Of a DNA stretch of 6,557 nt, positions 1 through 5,025 are shown piece by piece. The DNA comes from Actinomycetota bacterium (GTDB taxonomy: Bacteria; Actinomycetota; Actinomycetes; Nanopelagicales; Nanopelagicaceae): assembly GCA_029978425.1 (NCBI GenBank), contig JAPOJL010000034.1, forward strand, positions 1 through 6,557, written 5' to 3'. The notes under the pieces are model-generated. The model was not told where the DNA came from. It saw nothing but the letters and a program-made list of their open reading frames with translations, and searched no databases. Numbering within the stretch: position 1 is the first letter of the stretch; each line of letters begins with the position of its first letter. Made by a program: the position numbers and the translations under genes.

Positions 1-215
1 GGGATGATCCAGTAAATCTAATGACTTACGTTACCCATGTATTTATGGTGATCTTCGGTTACTCCAAAGAGAAGGCAACTGAGTTGATGTTGAAGGTTCA
101 TAACGAAGGGCGCGCCACCGTAACTTCAGGAACGCGTGAAGAGATGGAGCGCGATACCCAACGCCTCCATGAATATGGTCTCTGGGCCACCGTGCAACGC
201 GATAACGAGTTCTAG
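1..215 (+). CDS. clpS: ATP-dependent Clp protease adapter ClpS (5'-truncated)
   Basis: ClpS binds the N-terminal domain of the Clp unfoldase and delivers proteins with destabilising N-terminal residues to the cytosolic ClpP protease. The frame is open from the window edge and reads [14 protein letters not shown], which is the family's DDxxNxMxYV entry to the substrate pocket. It continues through FGYS, the helix LMLKVHNEG (the pocket Met and His lie in this stretch) and the C-terminal LHEYGLWAT typical of actinobacterial ClpS. The ATG at 21 is an internal Met, because the conserved DDPVNL lies before it in frame. About 70 residues are present against a usual length near 100, so roughly the first 30 are missing only because of the window boundary. 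The next gene starts 28 bases downstream on the same strand, as in mycobacteria (clpS followed by a DUF2017 gene). Family assignment is firm. Confidence 0.95.
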   Translation, partial: DDPVNLMTYVTHVFMVIFGYSKEKATELMLKVHNEGRATVTSGTREEMERDTQRLHEYGLWATVQRDNEF

Positions 216-243
216 GTGTGTTGTAAGAGATGATTAATTAACC

Positions 244-864
244 ATGTCTACTTTCCGCCGAATCTCGAGTGATGAGAGTTCAAAGCTTGCCATCACCTTC
301 TCATCTCAAGAAGCGCATGTCCTGATTAACTTGACTGAGCAACTTCTCGAATTACTCGCTGAGGGCGATGGTCAATCCCATCAAGTAGATCCACTTCTCC
401 ATCTCGTCGGTATCTCCAGCGCAGATTCCTTGCCAGAGGATCCCGTTTTGCGCCGTTTACTTCCCAATGCATATGATGACGAGAGAGCAGCAGGAGAGTT
501 TCGCCGCTATACCGAGCATGGTTTGCGCGAAAAGAAGAAAGCTCATGCCCTCACAATTTATGAAGCGCTCTTGCCTCAAGATGAGGAGTGGAGCGGTGAT
601 ACCCCGCTCGATAAAGGATCCATCGAGATTTCATTTCCCGAAAGCGATGCAATGGCCTGGCTCGGAGGGCTCAATGATCTTCGTCTTGCACTCGCCGTGC
701 GTTTAGGAATTGGAACTGAAAAAGGTTCGCCCACTCCCGCTGAACAGCATCAGAAATACGAATTGATGGTGGAGAGCGATCCGATGAAAGCGGTCTACGC
801 CGTTTATTCGTGGATTGGTTGGTTGCAACAATCCTTGCTGGAAACCATCTCTGAGCAGAGCTAA
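244..864 (+). CDS. DUF2017 family protein, clpS neighbour
   Basis: This is a 206-residue soluble protein with no membrane segment or signal peptide. I recognise it as DUF2017 from its position directly after clpS and from the pattern around residues 70-95: LLPNAYDDE followed by AAGEFRRYTEHGLREKK. A later stretch, DAMAWLGGLNDLRLALAVRLGI, also fits the family. The family is largely restricted to Actinobacteria. The M. tuberculosis equivalent next to clpS (Rv1332) has been annotated as a possible regulator, but I know of no established biochemical activity. The pairing suggests a role connected with ClpS or proteolysis, which is inference only. The ATG at 244 is the first reasonable start. The upstream sequence has only a weak purine run (AAGAGATG near 223-230), so translation probably depends on the preceding cistron. 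The gene ends just before a strong hairpin. Confidence 0.85.
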   Translation: MSTFRRISSDESSKLAITFSSQEAHVLINLTEQLLELLAEGDGQSHQVDPLLHLVGISSADSLPEDPVLRRLLPNAYDDERAAGEFRRYTEHGLREKKKAHALTIYEALLPQDEEWSGDTPLDKGSIEISFPESDAMAWLGGLNDLRLALAVRLGIGTEKGSPTPAEQHQKYELMVESDPMKAVYAVYSWIGWLQQSLLETISEQS

Positions 865-871
865 TCAGTCA

Positions 872-911
872 ATAAAAAAAATCAGGGCTCGGTTTCCCGA
901 GCCCTGATTTC
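872..911 (-). terminator. Rho-independent terminator of the rhodopsin gene, possibly bidirectional
   Basis: There is a 14-bp perfect stem with a TTTC loop: the left arm is 879-892 (core ATCAGGGCTCGG at 881-892), the loop 893-896, and the right arm 897-910. On the minus strand the hairpin is followed by an unbroken run of T residues (plus-strand A run 874-881), so it fits best as the terminator of the rhodopsin transcript, whose stop codon lies 19 bases before it. On the plus strand it is followed only by TTTCTAGT, so it may stop DUF2017 transcripts less efficiently. The genes converge on it. Confidence 0.93.
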
Positions 912-929
912 TAGTACTTAACTACGTTC

Positions 930-1709
930 TTAGTGATCGTCCTTCATGCCTTCAGCAATGGACTTCATGCGAGCGATCTTCAGAATTGTTAGACCCCATA
1001 CGCACTTCGCGACAACGTCAGCGATGGTGTAACCAACTTGACGTCCAACGAATGCACCAGAGCTTGCTGCTCCATCTGCATCGATGATTGGAAGGAGGTA
1101 GGAGATTGGGTAAACGCCCCATGAAGCGATGAGGAGGAGGCGTAGGCGACCAACGGTTGCTGCAACTCCTTCAGGCTGACGATCAAGGGACTTACCTAGT
1201 TCTACGAAGAGAACATAAAGGATGTAGAGGAATGGAATTGTGGAGAGAACGCCCCACATGATCTTCTCGCCCTGATCGCTGGAGGTTTCTCCAGGATAGC
1301 CAAGTGCGATCATCGCAGCTGATGCTGGGACCAAACGTGTGATGAGTGACTTTGAAGCTTCTTTTGCAAGAGCAAGAACTGCAATTACTTCAACGAGAAG
1401 TAGTGGAACTGTGAGAATCCAGTCAACATAACGATATGCCTCGTTAAATGCTGTTGAGCTGGTGTTAACGTCGTGCGCAACATTGAAGGTTCCTTCTTGT
1501 GTCGCGTGCTTGAACGAATCAAAGATACGTAGATAGTGGTATCCAGCAATGAATGTCACCATCGATGAGAGAACAAGCGCGTTGCGGTACTTAGGAAGAA
1601 CGCGGTGCTGTGACACGAGTGTGTAAACAGTGGTTGCAAGCATCGAAATAAGTCCAAATGAAAGGATGTTAAATACGACGCTCCACTGAGTAGCTGTTAA
1701 CTGAATCAA
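930..1709 (-). CDS. actR: Actinorhodopsin-type light-driven proton pump
   Basis: This is a seven-helix retinal protein of the inner membrane that should pump protons outward in light. With the TTG start at 1709 it has 259 residues, the usual family length. Helix C reads RYVDWILTVPLLLVE and supplies the proton acceptor D96, T100 and donor E107 (DTE, as in proteorhodopsin and xanthorhodopsin). L104 is at the spectral tuning site, predicting green absorption. H58 (AGYHYLRIF) is the counter-ion histidine, and K235 in DVVAKCVWG is the retinal Schiff-base lysine. Helix E, MWGVLSTIPFLYILYVL, aligns with bacteriorhodopsin's WWAIST stretch and puts G153 at the Trp138 position. TTG 1709 is preferred because GGAGG lies 5 bases upstream and IQLTATQWS matches where family members begin. 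ATG 1781 would add 24 polar residues and also has GAGG 6 bases upstream, so it cannot be excluded. Nine of ten lysines use AAG, which fits strong expression. No retinal synthesis gene is nearby. Confidence 0.95.
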   Translation of the reverse strand: MIQLTATQWSVVFNILSFGLISMLATTVYTLVSQHRVLPKYRNALVLSSMVTFIAGYHYLRIFDSFKHATQEGTFNVAHDVNTSSTAFNEAYRYVDWILTVPLLLVEVIAVLALAKEASKSLITRLVPASAAMIALGYPGETSSDQGEKIMWGVLSTIPFLYILYVLFVELGKSLDRQPEGVAATVGRLRLLLIASWGVYPISYLLPIIDADGAASSGAFVGRQVGYTIADVVAKCVWGLTILKIARMKSIAEGMKDDH

Positions 1710-1714
1710 ATTAG

Positions 1715-1719
1715 CCTCC
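1715..1719 (-). promoter_or_regulatory. Ribosome binding site deciding the rhodopsin start
   Basis: Read on the minus strand this is GGAGG, followed by CTAAT and then TTG (1709-1707). The 5-base spacing to the TTG and the complete anti-Shine-Dalgarno match make TTG the better start. The competing ATG at 1781 has only GAGG (1788-1791), which is part of a possible leader stem. Confidence 0.65.
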
Positions 1720-1749
1720 GTGGGCAATAAGTTTGCTCGACTCAAATAG

Positions 1750-1798
1750 GGCCGAGCGGTTGCCTCTCTCCGCAGACCCATATGAAGCCTCGGCCGAG
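1750..1798 (-). promoter_or_regulatory. Possible structured leader upstream of the rhodopsin
   Basis: The segments 1750-1756 (GGCCGAG) and 1789-1795 (CTCGGCC) are perfectly complementary and could form a 7-bp GC-rich stem in the minus-strand transcript. The second segment also lies in a self-complementary 10-mer, CTCGGCCGAG, at 1789-1798, so two structures could compete. The first stem would cover part of the GAGG in front of ATG 1781 and put that ATG in its loop, while leaving the GGAGG of the TTG start free. The pairing is visible in the sequence. Any regulatory role is inference. Confidence 0.3.
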
Positions 1799-1855
1799 TA
1801 CAACTAGGTAAAAGGGTGCTCCTTACTCATGCGTTGTTCAAGCCAAAAGCACGGT

Positions 1856-1869
1856 ATTTCTTAAGAAAT
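1856..1869. promoter_or_regulatory. Perfect 14-bp palindrome, operator candidate
   Basis: ATTTCTTAAGAAAT is a perfect inverted repeat in the divergent region between the rhodopsin and murI. It lies immediately downstream of the proposed rhodopsin -10 box and would cover the predicted transcription start, where a dimeric repressor could act. It is AT-rich, has no T-run beside it and is too short for a convincing terminator. I do not recognise it as the box of a named regulator. Confidence 0.35.
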
Positions 1870-1899
1870 GTTATAAATAATTACCCTTTTCTAGGGCAA
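1870..1899 (-). promoter_or_regulatory. Candidate promoter of the rhodopsin
   Basis: On the minus strand TTGCCC (1899-1894) serves as -35 and TATAAC (1875-1870) as -10 with an 18-base spacer. Taking TTATAA instead gives 17. Both resemble housekeeping sigma boxes. The predicted start near 1863 would give a leader of about 150 bases to the TTG start, or about 80 to ATG 1781. The boxes are inferred by eye only. Confidence 0.45.
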
Positions 1900-1912
1900 A
1901 TCGGACATCCCG

Positions 1913-1918
1913 TAGACT
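1913..1918 (+). promoter_or_regulatory. Candidate -10 box for leaderless murI transcription
   Basis: TAGACT matches the actinobacterial -10 pattern TAnnnT. It ends 6 bases before the murI ATG, so the transcript could begin at or next to the A of the start codon. No Shine-Dalgarno sequence is visible before murI (the preceding bases are CTTCCCGC), which fits a leaderless mRNA, common in Actinobacteria. No good -35 hexamer is seen at the usual distance. A second -10-like TATAAAT at 1872-1878 is an alternative. Confidence 0.4.
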
Positions 1919-1924
1919 TCCCGC

Positions 1925-2719
1925 ATGTCCAACGGCGCGCCTATCGGAGTGTTTGATTCTGGTTTAGGCGGACTTACCGTTGCGCGAGCGATTATTGATC
2001 AGCTTCCCAACGAATCGATTATCTATTTCGGTGATACTGCACGTGGTCCATATGGCCCCCGCCCGCTCGCAGAAGTCCGTTCTTTTGCCCTAGAAATAAT
2101 GGATTCTCTTGTCTCCGCTGGCGTCAAGGCGATTGTCATCGCGTGTAACACCGCAAGCGCAGCCATGCTCCGTGATGCTCGCGAGAGATATGCGATCCCC
2201 GTGATTGAAGTAATTCAACCCGCAGTCCGCCGCGCAGTATCGGCAAGTAAGAGCGGCAAAGTCGGAGTGATTGGCACCCAAACCACCATCGACTCCCAGG
2301 CCTATAACGATGCCTTTGCGGCTGCTCCCCATCTCAACCTCACCACAGTTGCCTGCCCAGACTTTGTGAACTTTGTGGAGCGTGGCGAAACCTCAGGCTC
2401 AGCGGTCACTACTGCAGCGGAGCAGTATTTGGCGCCACTCAAGGGCGCAGGCATCGACACATTAGTTTTAGGTTGTACTCATTACCCACTACTTACGGGC
2501 GTTATTTCATATGTGATGGGAAATGACGTGACCTTGGTTTCCAGCGCTGAGGAGACTGCGAAAGATCTTTACCGCGTCTTGGTGGAGAAGAACTTGTTAC
2601 GAGCGGACTCAACTCCTCCGAACTATCAATTCATTTCGAGCGGCGACCCCGATACCTTTGCGCACTTAGCGCGCCGCTTCCTAGGGCCTGAGGTTAATTT
2701 CGTGAAGGGTGCAATTTAA
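1925..2719 (+). CDS. murI: Glutamate racemase MurI
   Basis: MurI interconverts L- and D-glutamate without a cofactor, supplying D-Glu to MurD for peptidoglycan precursor synthesis in the cytosol. The 264 residues match the family length and both catalytic blocks are intact. They start with [13 protein letters not shown] (D11, S12), then [11 protein letters not shown] at 34-44 for substrate binding, and IACNTASA with catalytic C74. FVERGE carries E152, and LGCTHYPLL carries the second catalytic C184 with H186. The ATG at 1925 places the first motif at residue 7, as expected, and has no ribosome binding site, so the mRNA may be leaderless. It is the first gene of a murI-rph-rdgB cluster, the order also seen around mycobacterial murI, where Rv1339 intervenes before rph. 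Here rph follows with no gap at all. Confidence 0.97.
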   Translation: MSNGAPIGVFDSGLGGLTVARAIIDQLPNESIIYFGDTARGPYGPRPLAEVRSFALEIMDSLVSAGVKAIVIACNTASAAMLRDARERYAIPVIEVIQPAVRRAVSASKSGKVGVIGTQTTIDSQAYNDAFAAAPHLNLTTVACPDFVNFVERGETSGSAVTTAAEQYLAPLKGAGIDTLVLGCTHYPLLTGVISYVMGNDVTLVSSAEETAKDLYRVLVEKNLLRADSTPPNYQFISSGDPDTFAHLARRFLGPEVNFVKGAI

Positions 2720-3487
2720 GTGAGCGATTCAAATAGAAACTCTGGCCAAAACTCTGGACAAAATTCTGGTGCACGAATCGATGGACGAACTCCGCAACAA
2801 CTACGTCCTATCGCCTTTCAACGCGGCTGGCTAGATAAGGCCGAAGGTTCTGCGCTAGTTTCCTTTGGAAATACTCGCGTGCTCTGTGCCGCATCATTTA
2901 CTCCCGGCGTTCCGCGATGGTTAGTAGGAAGTGGAAAGGGATGGGTCACTTCTGAATATTCAATGTTGCCGCGATCCACACATACTCGCTCCGATCGCGA
3001 GAGCGTTAAAGGAAAACTTGGTGGCCGCACCCAAGAAATCTCTCGCTTGATTGGTCGCTCGTTGCGTTCGGTTGTCGATATGAAAGCGCTCGGTGAGAAC
3101 ACCATCGTTTTAGATTGTGATGTTCTCCAAGCAGATGGTGGAACTCGAACCGCTGCAATTACGGGGGCATATGTAGCTCTCAGCGATGCAATTGCCTGGG
3201 CGATGAAACAAGGACACATTTCTGCATCACCGTTGCGCGGCTCTGTCGCAGCAGTCAGCGTTGGCATTATCAGCGGCACGCCGATGATTGATCTCTGTTA
3301 TGAAGAGGATGTATCTGCAGAAACCGATATGAATATCGTCTGCACTGGCGATGGAAAGTACATCGAAGTACAAGGAACGGCTGAAGGTCAACCCTTTGAT
3401 CGTGCGCTGCTTGATCAACTATTAGATTTAGGTGCGCGCGGTTGCGCCGAGCTCACGCAATTGCAGCGCGATGCCCTTAAGAGCTAA
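2720..3487 (+). CDS. rph: Ribonuclease PH
   Basis: RNase PH is a phosphate-dependent 3'-to-5' exoribonuclease that trims tRNA and other RNA 3' ends in the cytosol, acting as a hexameric ring. The 255-residue protein carries the family signature from [13 protein letters not shown] (19-31) through [15 protein letters not shown] (R103 is the family's Arg86) and [19 protein letters not shown] (T142 and R143, family Thr125 and Arg126, bind phosphate). The [12 protein letters not shown] stretch has D197 and D203, matching the metal-site aspartates. The GTG start directly follows the murI TAA, implying translational coupling. AAGGG about 10 bases upstream is a possible ribosome binding site. The first 17 residues are an extra low-complexity arm containing three NSG(Q/A) units. 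The length resembles the mycobacterial enzyme and slightly exceeds the E. coli one. Confidence 0.96.
   Translation: MSDSNRNSGQNSGQNSGARIDGRTPQQLRPIAFQRGWLDKAEGSALVSFGNTRVLCAASFTPGVPRWLVGSGKGWVTSEYSMLPRSTHTRSDRESVKGKLGGRTQEISRLIGRSLRSVVDMKALGENTIVLDCDVLQADGGTRTAAITGAYVALSDAIAWAMKQGHISASPLRGSVAAVSVGIISGTPMIDLCYEEDVSAETDMNIVCTGDGKYIEVQGTAEGQPFDRALLDQLLDLGARGCAELTQLQRDALKS
2738..2773 (+). repeat. Three 12-bp coding repeats in the N-terminus of rph
   Basis: Tandem units at 2738-2749 (AACTCTGGCCAA), 2750-2761 (AACTCTGGACAA) and the diverged 2762-2773 (AATTCTGGTGCA) encode NSGQ, NSGQ and NSGA. They lie in the disordered arm before the conserved RIDGR core. Copy number could change by slippage without a frameshift, since the unit is a multiple of three. 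Confidence 0.8.
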
Positions 3488-3512
3488 TCGGCGATAGCTC
3501 TCGTTGAGTACG

Positions 3513-4115
3513 ATGTCTGAGCTTGTTCTGGCCACGCGCAATGCGGGCAAGATTGCAGAAGTACAACGACTCATCACAGTCCACGCCCCTCACATCACAC
3601 TTCGCTCTGTCGCAGAATTCAACCTTGACGATGTAGAGGAAACCGGAACGACCTTCGAAGAGAATGCACTTCTTAAAGCAGAGACAATCGCACGTCAGAC
3701 GGGACTTCCAGCACTAGCCGATGACAGTGGCATTGCTATTGATGCGCTTGGTGGAGCGCCGGGCGTTTATTCCGCGCGTTGGTCGGGAGTCCATGGAGAT
3801 GACGCGGCAAATATTGCAAGAGTTTTACGGGAGCTCGAGGACGTTGCAGATCACGAACGCGGCGCGCAATTTGTCTGTGTGATTGCACTAGCGCTGCCTG
3901 ATGGCCGATCCTTGACAGTTCGTGGAGAAGTTGCCGGTATGGTCCGACGCGAGGCTGTGGGGGAGTTCGGTTTTGGGTATGACCCAATATTTCAACCAGA
4001 AGGTTTCTCTATTACTACTGCGCAAATGGACCCCGAAACCAAAGACTCAATAAGCCATCGTGGCAAAGCGTTACGCGATATCGCCCCAAAAATCGGGCCT
4101 TTTATCGGAGCGTGA
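3513..4115 (+). CDS. rdgB: RdgB/HAM1-family non-canonical purine NTP pyrophosphatase
   Basis: This enzyme hydrolyses XTP, dITP and ITP to the monophosphates plus pyrophosphate, keeping deaminated purines out of DNA and RNA. It acts as a cytosolic dimer with Mg2+. From ATG 3513 it has 200 residues, the normal length. Motifs are LATRNAGKIAEV (T8, N10, K13; nucleotide grip), EETGTTFEENALLKA (42-56), LADDSG with catalytic D71, GAPGVYSARWSG (81-92), FGFGYDPIF (152-160) and SHRGKAL (181-187; base recognition). ATG 3513 is chosen because it puts the first strand at residues 4-8. An in-frame TTG at 3504 would add three residues and neither start has a strong ribosome binding site. It lies 25 bases after rph, in the same order as in mycobacteria, and has no clear terminator behind it. 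Confidence 0.96.
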   Translation: MSELVLATRNAGKIAEVQRLITVHAPHITLRSVAEFNLDDVEETGTTFEENALLKAETIARQTGLPALADDSGIAIDALGGAPGVYSARWSGVHGDDAANIARVLRELEDVADHERGAQFVCVIALALPDGRSLTVRGEVAGMVRREAVGEFGFGYDPIFQPEGFSITTAQMDPETKDSISHRGKALRDIAPKIGPFIGA

Positions 4116-4200
4116 ATGAGCGAGGATTTACACGAGCGCAGGTAGGCTTCACTCATAGGTAAGTGCTGAATGTGATCTAGTCATATCAGATCGAGAAACA

Positions 4201-4206
4201 GAGGAG
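4201..4206 (+). promoter_or_regulatory. Ribosome binding site of the H1-like/FN3 gene
   Basis: GAGGAG lies 5 bases before GTG 4212 and selects that codon over an out-of-frame TTG at 4207. The rest of the 96-base gap after rdgB (4116-4211) shows no convincing terminator or -35/-10 pair. A short inverted repeat, GATCT (4174-4178) with AGATC (4188-4192), is too weak to call. Either read-through from rdgB or an unrecognised promoter drives this gene. Confidence 0.7.
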
Positions 4207-4211
4207 TTGTT

Positions 4212-4979
4212 GTGGCGGCAAAGAAAAAAGCTTCAGCTAAGCGTCCAGTCAAGAAAGCTGCGGCAAAACGTCCTGCTAAGAAGGCAGTTAAGAAGGCAGT
4301 CAAAAAATCTGCAAAGCGTCCACCAAAGAAAGCGCCCGCAAAGCGCCCGGCAAAGAAGGCCCCAAAGCGCGCTGTTGCAAAGAAGTCATCAGCAAAAGTT
4401 GATGCATCAAAAATTGTTATCCCGCCGGTTCCGACTCGTGGCGCAACGACAGTCTCAAGTACTCCTGCTCCTGCGAAGGCAGCCGCAGCACCAGCAGCGC
4501 CTGCTAAAAAGAGCTCCAATGGAATTCTCTTCCTCGTTATTGCCGGCGTTGTATTGCTAGCAATCTTTGCGCTCTCAAATTCTTCTGATGACGATGGTGC
4601 AGCGCCTAAACCAGCTGCCTCCGAATCAATCTCTGAAGAACCAACTGCGGAACCTTCCGAAAGTGAAACAGAATCAACTGGCTCTCTTACTTACGAAGCC
4701 CCACAAAGTTTCGTCGCCATCAATAATGGAAACGGCGGAGTCACACTTCGTTGGAAAGCTCCCGCAGCAACCGAAGGCCTCACGGGCTACGCAATCTCTG
4801 TCTCCTATAACGCGGTTGATTTCACTGAAGTCACCACAGTAGGTGCCGAAGAGTTCTCATTTGATATTGCAATGGCTGGAGAAGAAGGCGGAACTCAATT
4901 CTTGCTGCAATCGGTTTATTCCGATGGAACAAAGGTTGATGCAAAGAAGTTCTCCCTCAAAGGCAAGTACCAGAACTAA
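4212..4979 (+). CDS. Membrane-anchored protein with histone-H1-like tail and fibronectin type III-like domain
   Basis: I do not recognise this 255-residue protein as a named gene, but its parts are clear. Residues 1-62 contain 23 Lys and 5 Arg, with no acidic residue until D64. The octamer AKRPxKKA occurs at 9-16, 18-25, 34-41 and 43-50, resembling histone H1, mycobacterial HupB tails and PAKKA repeats. An Ala/Pro linker leads to one hydrophobic helix at about 104-122 (GILFLVIAGVVLLAIFALS). Residues 124-157 are an acidic Ser/Glu/Pro/Thr linker. Residues 160-250 look like a fibronectin type III fold (VTLRWKAP, LTGYAISVSY). The positive-inside rule puts the basic tail in the cytosol, where it could bind DNA or RNA, and the FN3 part outside. 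The GTG start has a good ribosome binding site. M. tuberculosis Rv3852 also joins PAKKA repeats to a membrane helix, but to my knowledge lacks FN3. Function is inferred, not shown. Confidence 0.85.
   Translation: MAAKKKASAKRPVKKAAAKRPAKKAVKKAVKKSAKRPPKKAPAKRPAKKAPKRAVAKKSSAKVDASKIVIPPVPTRGATTVSSTPAPAKAAAAPAAPAKKSSNGILFLVIAGVVLLAIFALSNSSDDDGAAPKPAASESISEEPTAEPSESETESTGSLTYEAPQSFVAINNGNGGVTLRWKAPAATEGLTGYAISVSYNAVDFTEVTTVGAEEFSFDIAMAGEEGGTQFLLQSVYSDGTKVDAKKFSLKGKYQN
4236..4361 (+). repeat. Coding repeats for the AKRPxKKA basic octamer
   Basis: Four octamers with variable fifth residue (V, A, P, A) occupy codons 9-16, 18-25, 34-41 and 43-50, spaced 9, 16 and 9 residues apart. A KKAVKKAVKKS stretch lies between the second and third. 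The DNA uses both AAA and AAG for lysine, so the peptide repeat is better conserved than the nucleotide repeat. This suggests selection on the charge pattern rather than a recent duplication. Confidence 0.8.
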
Positions 4980-4996
4980 CGATAGTTAAAATAAAG

Positions 4997-5025
4997 ACCG
5001 CCTCAGATTTCTGGGGCGGTTTTTT
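4997..5025. terminator. Bidirectional Rho-independent terminator between convergent genes
   Basis: ACCGCC (4997-5002) pairs with GGCGGT (5015-5020), there is one T-G wobble (5003 with 5014), and CAG (5004-5006) pairs with CTG (5011-5013) around an ATTT loop. On the plus strand a run of six T (5020-5025) follows, terminating the H1-like/FN3 gene 18 bases after its stop codon. On the minus strand the hairpin is followed by TCTTTATTTT, so it can also end the acyltransferase transcript. The acyltransferase stop codon (5026-5024) overlaps the T-run. Confidence 0.92.

Noticed and set aside
21..215. ATG at 21 as the true start of clpS
   Set aside because: The conserved DDPVNL motif lies in frame before it, so it is an internal methionine and the gene is cut by the window edge.
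467..706. Second plus-strand frame inside the DUF2017 gene
   Set aside because: It overlaps a longer frame with family features and has no ribosome binding site or recognisable motif.
2818..3279. Minus-strand open frame inside rph (and smaller ones at 2090-2332, 3227-3418 and 3736-3987)
   Set aside because: They are antisense to well-conserved enzymes and their translations show no family motif.
3504..3512. TTG 3504 as the rdgB start
   Set aside because: It adds only MST before MSEL, has no better ribosome binding site, and ATG 3513 fits the usual distance to the first conserved strand.
4181..4560. Open frames on both strands over the H1-like tail (4181-4519 minus, 4207-4560 plus)
   Set aside because: These are by-products of the Lys/Ala-rich repeats. 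The minus-strand one is Ala/Phe-rich low complexity, and only the GTG 4212 frame has a good ribosome binding site and a recognisable domain order.
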